Positions 43,737 to 53,604 of a DNA stretch of 64,000 nucleotides are shown in pieces. The stretch's first letter is position 1. Each line of letters starts with the position of its first letter. A program made the position numbers and the translations under genes. This DNA comes from Lentibacter algarum (lineage in GTDB: Bacteria; Pseudomonadota; Alphaproteobacteria; Rhodobacterales; Rhodobacteraceae): NCBI RefSeq assembly GCF_018860975.1, contig NZ_JAHKQI010000002.1:124001-188000 (forward strand), in the 5' to 3' direction. A model generated the notes under the pieces. The model searched no databases, was not told the origin of the DNA, and was given only the letters and a program-made list of their open reading frames with translations.

Positions 43737-44254
43737 ATGACGAATGTCGAAAAAGTGGCCAAAACAACTGCAGCTATCTAAAACCGATTGTTGCAGTATC
43801 GGGCGGAGCTGACCGTCAGCACAAGTGCACGCCGAAATTTGACGATGACGCCGCAATGATCGCTGCATATCGGGTACATGCCCCGAACGATAGTATTGTA
43901 CGGTTGAGACGCCGCACGGAGCTCACTTTCCAAGCCGAGTGAGCTGAAGTGAATTGCAAACCAGCCATTCGAGAGCATGCGGCGAACGTAAGAAACGTCC
44001 GCGATCTGTGTGTTTGACGTCTGATTTTCGCGGTGGCTTGCGTGAATGACCGTTCCTTCCGCGGCAAAGCAGCAATTCTTGGGCACCGAGCTTACAGTTC
44101 GCAGATCAATCGGACATCCAGGTTATCAAACTCAAAGCCCACTTCTTTGGACAGAGACTGTAAGGCGCTACGTAAACCGTAAACAAGCGTGTCGCCCATT
44201 GTTTGTAGCTCTGACTGCTTATTCGCACAAACGGCCGGACCAACAATAGCGGTT
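43737..44254. other. 518-bp intergenic gap
   Basis: No gene recognised. Several ORFs of up to about 100 codons cross it on both strands, none with a family signature, a convincing start, or continuity with the neighbours. It may be decayed sequence between the converging lipid module and LysR gene. Confidence 0.4.
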
Positions 44255-45154
44255 TCATGCACCATCAGGACATAACGTCGGATCACTCGCGAGGTGATCA
44301 ATGAGCCGACGCACGCGTGTCGTAAGATGCCGGTTTTGGGGAAAGAGCGCGGCCACAACATAGGGTGAGACGCGGTGCTCGGCGAATAGTTCGACCAGCT
44401 TGCCGGATTTCAAGGCATCTGCAACTGTGTAGGCTGGGCATCGCGCGATTGCGGCGCCCGCTGCGGCGATGCGGGCTGATCCTGCCGGCGCGCTCATGCG
44501 AAAGCGTCCGGTCACCTGCACCGCTTCTTCTTGGCCTTCGATACGAAATCTCCAAACGGTCGGCTCTGTCATATTGCCATCAAGAATACACTCGTGGGTG
44601 GCTAATGTGCGTGGGTGAGCGGGCGTCCCCGCACGTTCCAGATAGGCAGGAGATGCACAAACGACCAAGGGCATGCGACCAAGCTGGCGCATTTTGAGTG
44701 AGCTATCGCGCATGGGGCCAATTCGGATGGCAAGGTCAATCCCCTCGTCGACGATGGAGACCCTTCGGTCCGAGAACTGTAGATCAAGTTCGACATTCGG
44801 GTGTTTCGCGGCAAAGCGCGCGAGAGATGGTGCAAGACGCAAAGTGCCAAAGCCGGTAGGCGCCGAGATGTGGATCACGCCGCGCAGCGAGGCCTGTTCA
44901 TTTTTGACGCGTTCTTCAAGCTCATCAAACCCGTCAAGAAGCGGCTCGCACAGCGCCAGATATGTCGCGCCTGCATCAGTCAAAGCCACGCTGCGCGTCG
45001 TGCGGTTAAGCAGTTGCACACCGAGCGCGTTCTCCAAATCTGCTACGTATTTGCTGACCAAACGCGCCGATCGCCCCATCCGCTGTGCTGCGACGGTGAA
45101 TGAGGCGTTCTTTGCAACCAGCGCAAATGCGCGCATGCGATCAATCTTGTCCAT
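44255..45154 (-). CDS. LysR-family transcriptional regulator (CrgA-like)
   Basis: 299-aa LysR regulator. N-terminal HTH: MRAFALVAKNASFTVAAQRMGRSARLVSKYVADLE, close to the CrgA/aaeR-type subgroup; the effector domain contains HISAPTGFGTLRLAPSLARF. It diverges from the glutathione S-transferase gene (107 bp between), which it probably regulates. Confidence 0.93.
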   Translation of the reverse strand: MDKIDRMRAFALVAKNASFTVAAQRMGRSARLVSKYVADLENALGVQLLNRTTRSVALTDAGATYLALCEPLLDGFDELEERVKNEQASLRGVIHISAPTGFGTLRLAPSLARFAAKHPNVELDLQFSDRRVSIVDEGIDLAIRIGPMRDSSLKMRQLGRMPLVVCASPAYLERAGTPAHPRTLATHECILDGNMTEPTVWRFRIEGQEEAVQVTGRFRMSAPAGSARIAAAGAAIARCPAYTVADALKSGKLVELFAEHRVSPYVVAALFPQNRHLTTRVRRLIDHLASDPTLCPDGA

Positions 45155-45261
45155 CTTATTGCGCCCTTTCAGGGCTTAAACTTACACTAAAACCGGCAAT
45201 TATCGCAATGCAATGTAGCAGGTATGTCAGTTCAAGACGCTCAAAATGACTGGAGACACCG

Positions 45262-45885
45262 ATGCCAAACGCCGTTCGCATTCACCATTTCGCCAAATCA
45301 GGGCACGCGCATCGTGCCTTGGTGTTCGCCAAACTCGCAGGAATTGCACATGAGGCCGTGCCCGTTGATCTGGCCGCTGGCGCGCATAAGTCGCCCGAAT
45401 TTCTGGCCATGAACCCCAATGGCCAGGTCCCGGTTCTGGAAGACGGCGATGCGATTGTGCCGGATTCGAACGCGATCCTTGTCTACCTTGCCCGGACCTA
45501 TGCGCCCGACTGGATACCCGACACGCCCGTGGCTGAGGCCGAGGTCCAGCGCTGGCTCACGCTCGCTGCCGGTGAAATTGCCTTTGGGTCCTGCGCTGCG
45601 CGTTTGATCACTGTGTTTGGCGCGCCTTTGGACGCAGATTTCGCGGCCGCAACCGCCGAGAAAGCGATGCAGAAACTGGAACACGGGCTTGAAGGGCGCG
45701 AGTGGCTTGTCGGGGATCGCCCGACGATCGCGGATGTGGCGACGTATTCGTACACGGCACATGCGCCCGAGGGGAACGTGTCGCTGGATCCCTATCCCAA
45801 CGTGCGTGCGTGGCTTGCCCGTTTTGAAGCCTTGCCCGGGTTTGAGGCGATGCCTGCAACTGCAGTCGGTCTGTTGGCCGAATAA
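45262..45885 (+). CDS. glutathione S-transferase
   Basis: 207-aa GST: thioredoxin-like N-domain with [21 protein letters not shown] (gamma-Glu-binding Asp-Ser) and an all-helical C-domain with [13 protein letters not shown]-like [13 protein letters not shown]. It may detoxify electrophiles by conjugation or act as a peroxidase. First gene of a three-gene run (GST, DUF1348, flavoprotein) under the divergent LysR. Confidence 0.93.
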   Translation: MPNAVRIHHFAKSGHAHRALVFAKLAGIAHEAVPVDLAAGAHKSPEFLAMNPNGQVPVLEDGDAIVPDSNAILVYLARTYAPDWIPDTPVAEAEVQRWLTLAAGEIAFGSCAARLITVFGAPLDADFAAATAEKAMQKLEHGLEGREWLVGDRPTIADVATYSYTAHAPEGNVSLDPYPNVRAWLARFEALPGFEAMPATAVGLLAE

Positions 45886-45896
45886 GGAGACTTGTG

Positions 45897-46373
45897 ATGA
45901 GCAAGGAAGCACCCCGCCATCCATTACCGCCTTTCACCAAGGAAACGGCCACCGAAAAGGTGCGCCTTGCTGAAGATGGGTGGAACAGCCGTGACGCGGC
46001 CAAGGTCGCGCTCGCCTATACGCCGGACAGCAAGTGGCGTAATCGGGCCGAGTTTCCCGAAGGTCGTGCCCAGATCGAAGAATTCCTGACACGCAAATGG
46101 GCCAAAGAATTGGACTATCGCCTGATCAAGGAGTTGTGGGTTCATGATGGGAGCCGCATCGCGGTGCGATACGCCTATGAATACCATGATGACAGCGGGA
46201 ATTGGTTTCGCGCCTATGGCAACGAAAACTGGGAGTTCGACGAGAACGGCTATATGGAACGTCGGTTCGCCAGCATCAACGAACACCCGATCGCAGAAGC
46301 GGATCGCAAGTTCCGCTGGCCGCTGGGGCGGCGACCAGACGATCACTCCAGCCTGAGTGATTTGGGACTCTAA
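45897..46373 (+). CDS. DUF1348 / NTF2-like protein
   Basis: 158-aa protein of the DUF1348 family, an NTF2/SnoaL-like cone fold: [40 protein letters not shown] and [21 protein letters not shown] lies 6 nt before ATG 45897. It follows the GST gene by 11 bp. Members of this fold bind small hydrophobic molecules; the reaction is unknown. Confidence 0.9.
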   Translation: MSKEAPRHPLPPFTKETATEKVRLAEDGWNSRDAAKVALAYTPDSKWRNRAEFPEGRAQIEEFLTRKWAKELDYRLIKELWVHDGSRIAVRYAYEYHDDSGNWFRAYGNENWEFDENGYMERRFASINEHPIAEADRKFRWPLGRRPDDHSSLSDLGL

Positions 46374-46442
46374 GCCGTCATTCGGGAGCATCGAAATGCC
46401 CTCGAATGAAACCTCCAAAGGCAATGGCGGAAGGATCCGACA

Positions 46443-48413
46443 ATGACGCAAATACATCGGTCACATAAGGGGGAGTTGCTGCTGCAAGAACGGCGTAACA
46501 CACCCAAAGAGCTTCGGGCCGCCATTCCACAGGCCATCGACAGACACATGCCCCAACAGCATGCGGAGTTCTTTGCGGGCCTGCCCTACCTGCCCCTGGC
46601 AACGCTCGACCAACGGGGGCGTCCTTGGGTCAGTCTTCTGGTCACTATATCGGATGACAATCCATCCTTCGGGATCACGGTATCGGGGGACAACACAACG
46701 GATGTCATAGCCCAGGCCAACCCCTTTGACCCATTCGCGCGGGCCTTGCAGCAAGCACCGATATCTGGCGGTGAAAAGCGTCTGTTTGCGGGCGTCGGCA
46801 TAGATTTCACCAACCGTCGGCGCAACAAGATCGCCGGAGCAATCAGCCGTGCCTTTGTTGGCGCTGCGGGGAAGATACGGCTTCAGCTACTCTCCGATCA
46901 ACATCTTGGGAACTGCCCGAAATACATTACCGTCCGCAGTTTAGCGCCCACACGGCGCAAGGCCGAGGTGGCACTTGACAGCTTTGACAGTATCACCTCT
47001 GCCTTGCCCGAAGCTGCCAAAGCCGTGATTGACCGCGCAAGCACCGTCTTTCTGGCGACAAAACACATAGCAAAGGACGATGTTGCGAGCGCACAGACCG
47101 ATATGGGTATGAACCATCGCGGTGGTGCGCCGGGCTTTGTCCGCATGTACGAAGAAACGGCGGATGACGAGGTCACGACCTACTTGGTTTTGCCTGACCA
47201 TTCCGGCAATCGCTTTTATCAGTCTTTGGGCAATATCGAGACGGACCCACAGGTCGGACTCCTGTTTCCGGATTTCGCCACGGGCGATGTGTTGTACGTC
47301 ACGGGTGAGGCTGAAAACCTGTTAGACGATGACGCAGAAGCCCTGATGCCGCGGGTGAGCTTGGTGACGCGTATCAAGGTAACTGGGGCGGTTCTGGTCA
47401 ATGAGGGGCTTGACCTGACACTCACGTCCGAGGAGCAGCTCTCGCCCTATAATCCGCCGGTGAAGCTCTTGCGGCAAGAACTGGAGCAGTTGGGGCATGC
47501 CCCGTTGATCCACGAGAAGACGGCGATCTCGGCCACGCTTGTTTCAACACAAACCCTGTCTGACACTATCATGACATTCAACTTCCGGCTCTCATCGCCG
47601 ATCGCTGCGCCCTTGCCCGGTGGATTTGGCGTCTTTGATTTCTCGGGTCTTCTGGATCGAGGCTACAGCCACATGAACGAAGCCACCCCGCAGCTGGTGA
47701 ACGAAGATTTCGTCCGAACATGGACACTTTCCAGCGCACCGCAATTTGACCGGAATGCCAATGAGTTCCGCCCAACCGACCATGTCAGCGTTACCGTTAA
47801 ATGCAAACCGGGTGGATTGCTGTCAAATGTGCTGCACGACAATGCCCACACACTCATCGCGAACACTCTGCCGGTCGCCTTCAAGGGAACCGGTGCCGGG
47901 TTCACCTGTTTCGCGAAAGGTCCCAACGGGACGGCCCCAACTGTCCCGCCAAAGATGCTTTGGATCGCTGGCGGTGTTGGCATTACGCCATTCATGTCGA
48001 TGTGGGACGGGATCGTGCAGATCGCAAAGACAAATCCGGATCTGGTTTCGACCGATATCGTGCTTCTGTTTGCCGGGCGTGATGACGATATCAGCGTCTT
48101 GAACCATTTTGGGTCGCAGCAAGGCTCGCTACCCGGTCACGTGAAGCTTCGCATCGCGGCCTTTCAAAGCGTAAGCAGGTCGCCTTCTGCTGCACGATCT
48201 GCTATGGATAGTCTGCATGAAATGGTTCCCAGCAACATACTGAAACTAGAAAAACGACGCATGGGGATTGAAGATATTCAATCCGTCACAGAGCTGAACG
48301 CGCGTGAAGTGTTCATGTGTGGACCTGACGGCTTGATGAATGGCACCGAAACAATGCTCACCGAATTGGGCGTCGAACAGTTTCGACGTCACCGCGAAAC
48401 ATTTATCTTCTGA
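46443..48413 (+). CDS. fusion of PNPOx-like domain and ferredoxin-NADP reductase-like domain
   Basis: 656-aa flavoprotein. Residues about 30-340 hold a pyridoxamine-phosphate-oxidase-like split barrel (FFAGLPYLPLATLDQRGRPW, with a second barrel-like segment around GNRFYQSLGNIETDP). Residues about 360-656 form an FAD/NAD(P) reductase: WIAGGVGITPFMSMW and REVFMCGPDGLM. No C-terminal 2Fe-2S Cys cluster is seen, so electrons would go straight to the PNPOx flavin or to a separate partner. GGAAGGA precedes the ATG. Probably a cytosolic NAD(P)H-dependent redox enzyme of the GST/LysR set. Confidence 0.88.
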   Translation: MTQIHRSHKGELLLQERRNTPKELRAAIPQAIDRHMPQQHAEFFAGLPYLPLATLDQRGRPWVSLLVTISDDNPSFGITVSGDNTTDVIAQANPFDPFARALQQAPISGGEKRLFAGVGIDFTNRRRNKIAGAISRAFVGAAGKIRLQLLSDQHLGNCPKYITVRSLAPTRRKAEVALDSFDSITSALPEAAKAVIDRASTVFLATKHIAKDDVASAQTDMGMNHRGGAPGFVRMYEETADDEVTTYLVLPDHSGNRFYQSLGNIETDPQVGLLFPDFATGDVLYVTGEAENLLDDDAEALMPRVSLVTRIKVTGAVLVNEGLDLTLTSEEQLSPYNPPVKLLRQELEQLGHAPLIHEKTAISATLVSTQTLSDTIMTFNFRLSSPIAAPLPGGFGVFDFSGLLDRGYSHMNEATPQLVNEDFVRTWTLSSAPQFDRNANEFRPTDHVSVTVKCKPGGLLSNVLHDNAHTLIANTLPVAFKGTGAGFTCFAKGPNGTAPTVPPKMLWIAGGVGITPFMSMWDGIVQIAKTNPDLVSTDIVLLFAGRDDDISVLNHFGSQQGSLPGHVKLRIAAFQSVSRSPSAARSAMDSLHEMVPSNILKLEKRRMGIEDIQSVTELNAREVFMCGPDGLMNGTETMLTELGVEQFRRHRETFIF

Positions 48414-48660
48414 GTCCGTCGTCCGGCCAGAAGTGGAAATTGGTACCGGCCGCAGCATCGGTGAGTATGGGCTCGAAGCAGCCAAGTGGCGGCGCGAAGT
48501 GTCGCTTGCCCCAGCCCCGCAGGATCAAATGCTGCGACCGACCCTTTCCTTCCGTTCATGGGTGCGCGTCAACGCTGCAGCGCAGCCCGTCGTTTCCGGC
48601 ATTTTCTATGACAGCAAGGTTGGGCGCTGGTCGAAAAGTTGCAGTGCGTTGCAACCCTCC

Positions 48661-49608
48661 TTATTCCGGCCAAACCACACGAAAGCCCTGATGTGTGGTC
48701 GTGCTATCCGGCGAGGTGCCGGACCGAGCAGCGATCCTGTAGCGGTAGCAGTATGAAGAGTGACACAGGAACGACCCGCCTTTGGACAGTTTATAGCCCT
48801 TCATCGCGGCAAGCCGCTGGCGTACGTGTTTTTTCAACGATTTGATGCGATAGGCGTCGGCCGTCCATTCCCAGACATTGCCCACGACATTGTACAAGCC
48901 GTAGCCATTCGGCTCATAGTGTTTGGCCGGAGCAGTGGTCACGAAGCCGTCTTTGGCACTGTTGGATTTGGGAAATTCGCCCTGCCAGATATTGCAGGGT
49001 TGGAAATCGGCGTCATCGGGTTCGCGGTTACCCCAGGGAAAGCGCACATCGCCAAGGCCGCCACGGGCGGCATGTTCCCACTCTGCCTCGGTGGGCAGGC
49101 GGCCACCGGCCCATTTGGCGTAGGCCTGTGCATCGTTCCACGAGATATGAACGACGGGATGGTCAGGCCTCCACACAGTCTCCATAGTGCCCGGCCCGTT
49201 GATATCGCGCCAGTTGGCGCCATCCACGCGGCGCCACCATTCGACGTCCTTTACGCCAAATGTCGGACCAAGCCCTTCCGGAACCTGCATCCAGAAGACG
49301 AAGGACCAGCCAAACCTCTCGGCTTCGGTGACATAGCCGGTTTCGCTGATGAACCCGGCGAATTGCGCATTCGTGACCGTGGTCGCCCCGATGCGAAAGG
49401 GTTTCACGCGGGTGTTCCGGATCGGGTCTTCGCCGTCATCCGGGATCTCGGGGCGGCTGGTGCCAGTGAGCGACCCACCACCCGGAATGCGCAGGGCATC
49501 ATCCGGTATGCGTTTCCCGCCGGTGGCGATGGGCGCGGCAAGTGGCGTATCGGCCCCCGCACTTCGTGAGGGGCTACAGCAGCTGCCTTTTTTCGTGTCT
49601 GGTTGCAT
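48661..49608 (-). CDS. formylglycine-generating enzyme (sulfatase maturase)
   Basis: 315-aa FGE/SUMF1 family protein. The active-site pair is Cys282 and Cys287 in GGSFLCHSSYCYRYR, matching the aerobic FGE catalytic cysteines, and NVVGNVWEWTADAY and RLPTEAEWEHAARGG are family blocks. It converts the Cys of CxPxR motifs in sulfatases to formylglycine with O2. Both sulfatases here (52156 and 57376) carry such motifs. Last gene of a five-gene - strand operon starting with the MarR regulator. A CC pair at residues 10-11 is not part of the known site. Confidence 0.94.
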   Translation of the reverse strand: MQPDTKKGSCCSPSRSAGADTPLAAPIATGGKRIPDDALRIPGGGSLTGTSRPEIPDDGEDPIRNTRVKPFRIGATTVTNAQFAGFISETGYVTEAERFGWSFVFWMQVPEGLGPTFGVKDVEWWRRVDGANWRDINGPGTMETVWRPDHPVVHISWNDAQAYAKWAGGRLPTEAEWEHAARGGLGDVRFPWGNREPDDADFQPCNIWQGEFPKSNSAKDGFVTTAPAKHYEPNGYGLYNVVGNVWEWTADAYRIKSLKKHVRQRLAAMKGYKLSKGGSFLCHSSYCYRYRIAARSGTSPDSTTTHQGFRVVWPE

Positions 49609-49617
49609 GGGATGAAC

Positions 49618-50691
49618 TTAGGTTTTTGATGAGCCATTTCCAAGCCGCTTGAACAGCAAACCGGTCAGACCCACGGTGAATAATATGCGAAACAGGTGAT
49701 GGGTCGAGACAAGAACTGGACTGACCCCGAGGCTTAGCGCGATTAGGCTCATCTCGGTGACCCCACCGGGCGCAAAGCTGATCAGCAATGTCTGGAAAGA
49801 CATTGAAATGAAATGCCCCAGCATCAATGCCAACCCCGACGCAATGGCGAGAGTCGCCATGACCGATACAAACCCAAGCGCGAGGGCGGACAACAAGCGT
49901 CGCGGGGTGGTCTTGGCAAACTGAGCGCCGAGGCTTGCGCCGACGATCAGCTGGGCCAGGTTGAGAAGTGCCGGAGGCCCGCCCAGATCGATGGCCCCCG
50001 AAGATTGCAGGATCGCTGTCAAAACCAATGGACCAAGCAACGGGGCCGCCGGCAATCGCGAGGCTTTGCCGATCCAAAGGCCAACGGGGGCTATCGTCGC
50101 CACCATCAGCCAATCCCGCCATTCGGATGGACCCTTTTCCAGTGTCTGGCTCGCGGCGCTGCCTACCACTTCTCCGGTCACCACCAGAAAAAGCAAGGGA
50201 ACAATCAGGATCACCAGAACGATACGCACGAAATGCTGGATGCTCAGGGTTTCGACATCTCCGCCCGCTTTCGTCCCCATTTCTACCGCTTCGATCAGCC
50301 CGCCCGGCATGGCTGCGTAGAACGAGGTTGGCCGGTCATAGCCGCCCAGATAGTGAAAAATGATATAGTTCGACGCCTGCGCGAGAACGACAAAACCCAT
50401 CATCGCGCACAGGGTGACGGCAAGGGTTGGCACCATGGACAACACTTCAGACGTGAAGGTCGTGCCAATCATCGTGCCGATCACGGCAATGAACACTTCT
50501 CGCAAGGTTTTGGGGAAGAAAACCGGACCGCCGGTGCGCGCGGCGAATGTCAGCGCAAGGACCGCCGTTGCCACCAGGCTTCCAAGAAGGAAGGGAATGG
50601 GCCACCCCATCGCAAGCGCTGCAAACGCCCCCGCCAAAGCTGATGCGAGGACCAGTGTCAATTGCAGGGCTTTGGATTTGAGGTCTGTCAT
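49618..50691 (-). CDS. AbrB-duplication family membrane protein
   Basis: 357-aa polytopic inner-membrane protein with two related halves of about five helices each; each half carries a similar PG motif (AAMPGGLIEAVEMG and SFAPGGVTEMSLIA). This is the membrane 'AbrB' family, which is not the DNA-binding AbrB and is sometimes misnamed ammonia monooxygenase. A transport role is likely but unproven. Lies 9 bp before the FGE gene and 43 bp after the dehydrogenase, so it may export or import a metabolite of the sulfatase pathway. Confidence 0.88.
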   Translation of the reverse strand: MTDLKSKALQLTLVLASALAGAFAALAMGWPIPFLLGSLVATAVLALTFAARTGGPVFFPKTLREVFIAVIGTMIGTTFTSEVLSMVPTLAVTLCAMMGFVVLAQASNYIIFHYLGGYDRPTSFYAAMPGGLIEAVEMGTKAGGDVETLSIQHFVRIVLVILIVPLLFLVVTGEVVGSAASQTLEKGPSEWRDWLMVATIAPVGLWIGKASRLPAAPLLGPLVLTAILQSSGAIDLGGPPALLNLAQLIVGASLGAQFAKTTPRRLLSALALGFVSVMATLAIASGLALMLGHFISMSFQTLLISFAPGGVTEMSLIALSLGVSPVLVSTHHLFRILFTVGLTGLLFKRLGNGSSKT

Positions 50692-50734
50692 GCGGATAGC
50701 CGTTCTGTTTGACAAAGCAACGCAGCGTTTCCGG

Positions 50735-52120
50735 TCAGTTCACCGACACCAGTTTTCCGGGATTCATGATGTTCAGCGGATCAATGGATTGCTTCAGCTG
50801 CGCCATGAACAGATACGCCTCACCGTGTTCTTCCATCATGTATTTCTTCTTGCCGGTTCCGACGCCGTGTTCGCCCGTCACCGTGCCCCCAAAGGACAGC
50901 GCCGTCCGGTTCACATCGGATGCCAGTTGCTTGGCACGGGCCATTTCGTCGGCATTGTCAGGGTCGATCAGGATCAAGAGGTGGTAGTTTCCGTCTCCAA
51001 CATGTCCCACGATCGGGGCGATCAGGCCAGACTCGGCTATCAGCTCTTTTGTGCGCGCAATACAATCTGCCAGCGCTGAAATGGGCACGCAGCAATCCGT
51101 GACAACGCCTTCGCAGCCTTTGCGCAGCGACTTGCCCGCGTAATAGGCGTTGTGACGTGCTTGCCAAAGTCGCTCGCGATCTTCCAGTTTGGTCGCCCAG
51201 TCAAAGCCGGACACTCCGAATTCTTCCGCGACGCTTTCGAACAGGTCCACCTGTTCTTTGACACCCGCCTCGGACCCGTGAAACTCGAGGAATAGATGCG
51301 GTTTTTCGGGAAGGTTCAAGCCAGGGTTGAAGATGTTCATGCCCTTCATCTGCACTTCGTCCAAAAGCTCAATCCGGGCCATGGGTAGTCCCATTTGAAT
51401 GGCCGTGATCACCGTGTTCACAGCATCATCGATGGTTTTGAAGGCGCAGGTGGCTGAAAGCTCGGTATCCGGCCGCCCGAACAGACGCAGGGTCAGTTCG
51501 GTGATGATGCCCAAGGTGCCCTCGGACCCCACGAACAGATGGGTCAGGTCGTACCCCGCCGAGGATTTCCGCGCGCGCGATCCCGTGTTGATCACTCTGC
51601 CATCCGGAAGGACAACCTCGAGCGCCAGAACGTTTTCACGCATGGTACCATAGCGCACGGTATTGGTCCCTGATGCGCGGGTCGAGGCCATGCCGCCCAG
51701 CGTGGCGTCCGCCCCCGGATCAACCGTGAACATCAAGCCCGTCGCGCGCAGGTCGTCGTTCAACTGCGTCCGCGTGACACCTGGTTGCACAACGGCGTCC
51801 AGATCGCTTTCGTGGATTTCCAGAACCTTGTTCATCCGACTTGTGTCCACACTGATCCCTCCATGGATCGGGATCACATGGCCTTCCAGAGATGTGCCGA
51901 TACCAAAGGGCACAACGGGTATCTTGTGGGCTGAACAGATCTTCATAATCGCCGACACTTCTTCCGTGCTTTCAGGGAAGGCCACGGCATCTGGCAATGC
52001 TGGTTCCGAATAGGCTTCGTCGCGACCGTGGATTTCGCGCACGGATTGGCCCGTGGACAAACGGTCGCCCAAAAGGGCTTTCAACTCTGAAATAGCTAAA
52101 GAAATAGTGTCCTGCATCAT
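50735..52120 (-). CDS. FAD-linked 2-hydroxy acid dehydrogenase (D-lactate dehydrogenase/GlcD type)
   Basis: 461-aa flavoprotein: PCMH FAD domain with VVPFGIGTSLEGHVIP and FTVDPGADATLGGMASTRASG, then a C-terminal FAD-oxidase domain ending with GTVTGEHGVGTGKKKYM and DPLNIMNPGKLV. The family oxidises D-lactate, glycolate or other D-2-hydroxy acids to 2-keto acids, passing electrons to a quinone or cytochrome. It lies 35 bp downstream of a sulfatase gene, so the desulfated product may be a 2-hydroxy acid. Specificity is inferred. Confidence 0.93.
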   Translation of the reverse strand: MMQDTISLAISELKALLGDRLSTGQSVREIHGRDEAYSEPALPDAVAFPESTEEVSAIMKICSAHKIPVVPFGIGTSLEGHVIPIHGGISVDTSRMNKVLEIHESDLDAVVQPGVTRTQLNDDLRATGLMFTVDPGADATLGGMASTRASGTNTVRYGTMRENVLALEVVLPDGRVINTGSRARKSSAGYDLTHLFVGSEGTLGIITELTLRLFGRPDTELSATCAFKTIDDAVNTVITAIQMGLPMARIELLDEVQMKGMNIFNPGLNLPEKPHLFLEFHGSEAGVKEQVDLFESVAEEFGVSGFDWATKLEDRERLWQARHNAYYAGKSLRKGCEGVVTDCCVPISALADCIARTKELIAESGLIAPIVGHVGDGNYHLLILIDPDNADEMARAKQLASDVNRTALSFGGTVTGEHGVGTGKKKYMMEEHGEAYLFMAQLKQSIDPLNIMNPGKLVSVN

Positions 52121-52155
52121 GGCAGATCCTCGTGTTGAATTGTCGCAAAGGCCGC

Positions 52156-53601
52156 TCAGGTGGCGGGCGGCGGCGTTGCGGATGGCGCGCCCAGTTTCGA
52201 TGCGGCCTCTTTGCCGCCATAGGTTTCGATCATCGCGTCCTGATCTTCGAAGGCTTCCGCATTGACGGTGTCCGGGTCGCAGATCTTGCGAAGCTCTGCC
52301 TGCATCCGGGCAAGGTCATCCGCGTAGGCAGGGTTCTGCGCCTGGTTGGTCAACTCTTCAGGGTCTTCGGCCAGATTGAACAGCTCAGGCTCATAGCCCA
52401 CATATTCGATCAGTTTCAGATCGCCCTTGCGCAGCATGAACTCGCCGGACACCGCGCCGATCGCGTGGTATTCGCTGAACACGGCGCGATCGGTGTCGTC
52501 TTCGGACGCGGCAATGTCATAGAGCGATTTCCCGGGCCTCTCGCCCGGAAGCTCGGCATCAAAGTGGTCGATGATCGTCTCCGAGATGTCCAACAGGCTT
52601 GTCGTCGTGTGGCTGGTCGGTCGGGGATCGGCTCCCAAATCGGGAGCAGGTGCAACAATCAGCGGGATTGCGGCAGATTCCTCATACATGTTCATCTTGC
52701 CCCAGAGATCGCGGACGCCAAGGTTTTCGCCGTGGTCACTGGAATAGATGATCGTGGTATTGTCGAACTGCCCGCTTTCCTTCAACGCTGAGACGATCCG
52801 CCCGACATTGTGGTCCATGTAGCTGGTCAGCCCGTAATACGAGGCAATCGCGACGCGCCGCTCTTCCTCATCCTTCCAGCCATCTTCTCCGACCATCGCA
52901 TCCGCCATTTTGTCCATCCAGGGGTGGCGCGCGTAGCCGTCCTTGAGCCGCAGCTTGTCTGGCGGAAGCTTGTCCAAGGGATAGAGGTCATAGAACTCCT
53001 GAGGCGAGATCAGCGGGTGGTGTGGCGCAACAAGGCCAACATAAAGGCACCAGGGCGCGGCGCTGTCTTGGGTCTTGGCCAGCCAGTCACAGGTCATGTC
53101 CGTGACGCTGCGATCGTATTTGGTGTAGCTGCTTTCCCCCGGCCCGATTGTATCGCCCATCATCCGCACGTGTTTGTTGTAAACGCGTTCGTCCTCGCGG
53201 CGGATCGAGCCCCAGACCATGCCGACCCCATCGGCCACATGCATTGGGATATGCTGGACGTCAAAGCCGCTGTCATCCTCTTCATGACGGTAATGCAGCT
53301 TGCCGATGGATTCGACGCGAACGCCTTTGTCCTGCAACGCATGCCCCCAGCCACGCGGCGTTCCCTTGTAGGGCATCGCGTTGTCCCAGTTGCGGATGTC
53401 GTGCACTTGCCGACCTGTCGCAAAGGCTGCGCGGGCAGGAACGCAGATCGGGGAAGGCGTGTAGGCGTTGGTAAAGCGCGTGCCGCGCGCCGCCAGTTCA
53501 TCCAGATGCGGTGTCTGCACCACCGGATGGTGCGCGCAGGACATGGCACGGGCCTGGTGCTGGTCCGAAAGGATGACGAGAAGGTTTGGGGTGGATGTCA
53601 T
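52156..53601 (-). CDS. type I sulfatase (alkaline phosphatase superfamily)
   Basis: 481-aa sulfatase. The formylglycine site is Cys53 in SPICVPARAAFATG (CxPxR). Metal ligands are Asp13-Gln14 (LSDQH) and SSDHGENLG near 255. No signal peptide, so desulfation occurs in the cytoplasm after uptake by the divergent TctABC system. Second gene of the MarR operon, 3 bp after marR. The substrate is unknown; the ending has a Pro/Ala-rich tail. Confidence 0.93.
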   Translation of the reverse strand: MTSTPNLLVILSDQHQARAMSCAHHPVVQTPHLDELAARGTRFTNAYTPSPICVPARAAFATGRQVHDIRNWDNAMPYKGTPRGWGHALQDKGVRVESIGKLHYRHEEDDSGFDVQHIPMHVADGVGMVWGSIRREDERVYNKHVRMMGDTIGPGESSYTKYDRSVTDMTCDWLAKTQDSAAPWCLYVGLVAPHHPLISPQEFYDLYPLDKLPPDKLRLKDGYARHPWMDKMADAMVGEDGWKDEEERRVAIASYYGLTSYMDHNVGRIVSALKESGQFDNTTIIYSSDHGENLGVRDLWGKMNMYEESAAIPLIVAPAPDLGADPRPTSHTTTSLLDISETIIDHFDAELPGERPGKSLYDIAASEDDTDRAVFSEYHAIGAVSGEFMLRKGDLKLIEYVGYEPELFNLAEDPEELTNQAQNPAYADDLARMQAELRKICDPDTVNAEAFEDQDAMIETYGGKEAASKLGAPSATPPPAT

Positions 53602-53604
53602 TGT

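Noticed and set aside
49618-50691. Calling the AbrB-family gene a transcriptional regulator or ammonia monooxygenase
   Set aside because: The protein is almost entirely membrane helices with two repeated halves; it has no DNA-binding AbrB domain and no metal site of ammonia monooxygenase.
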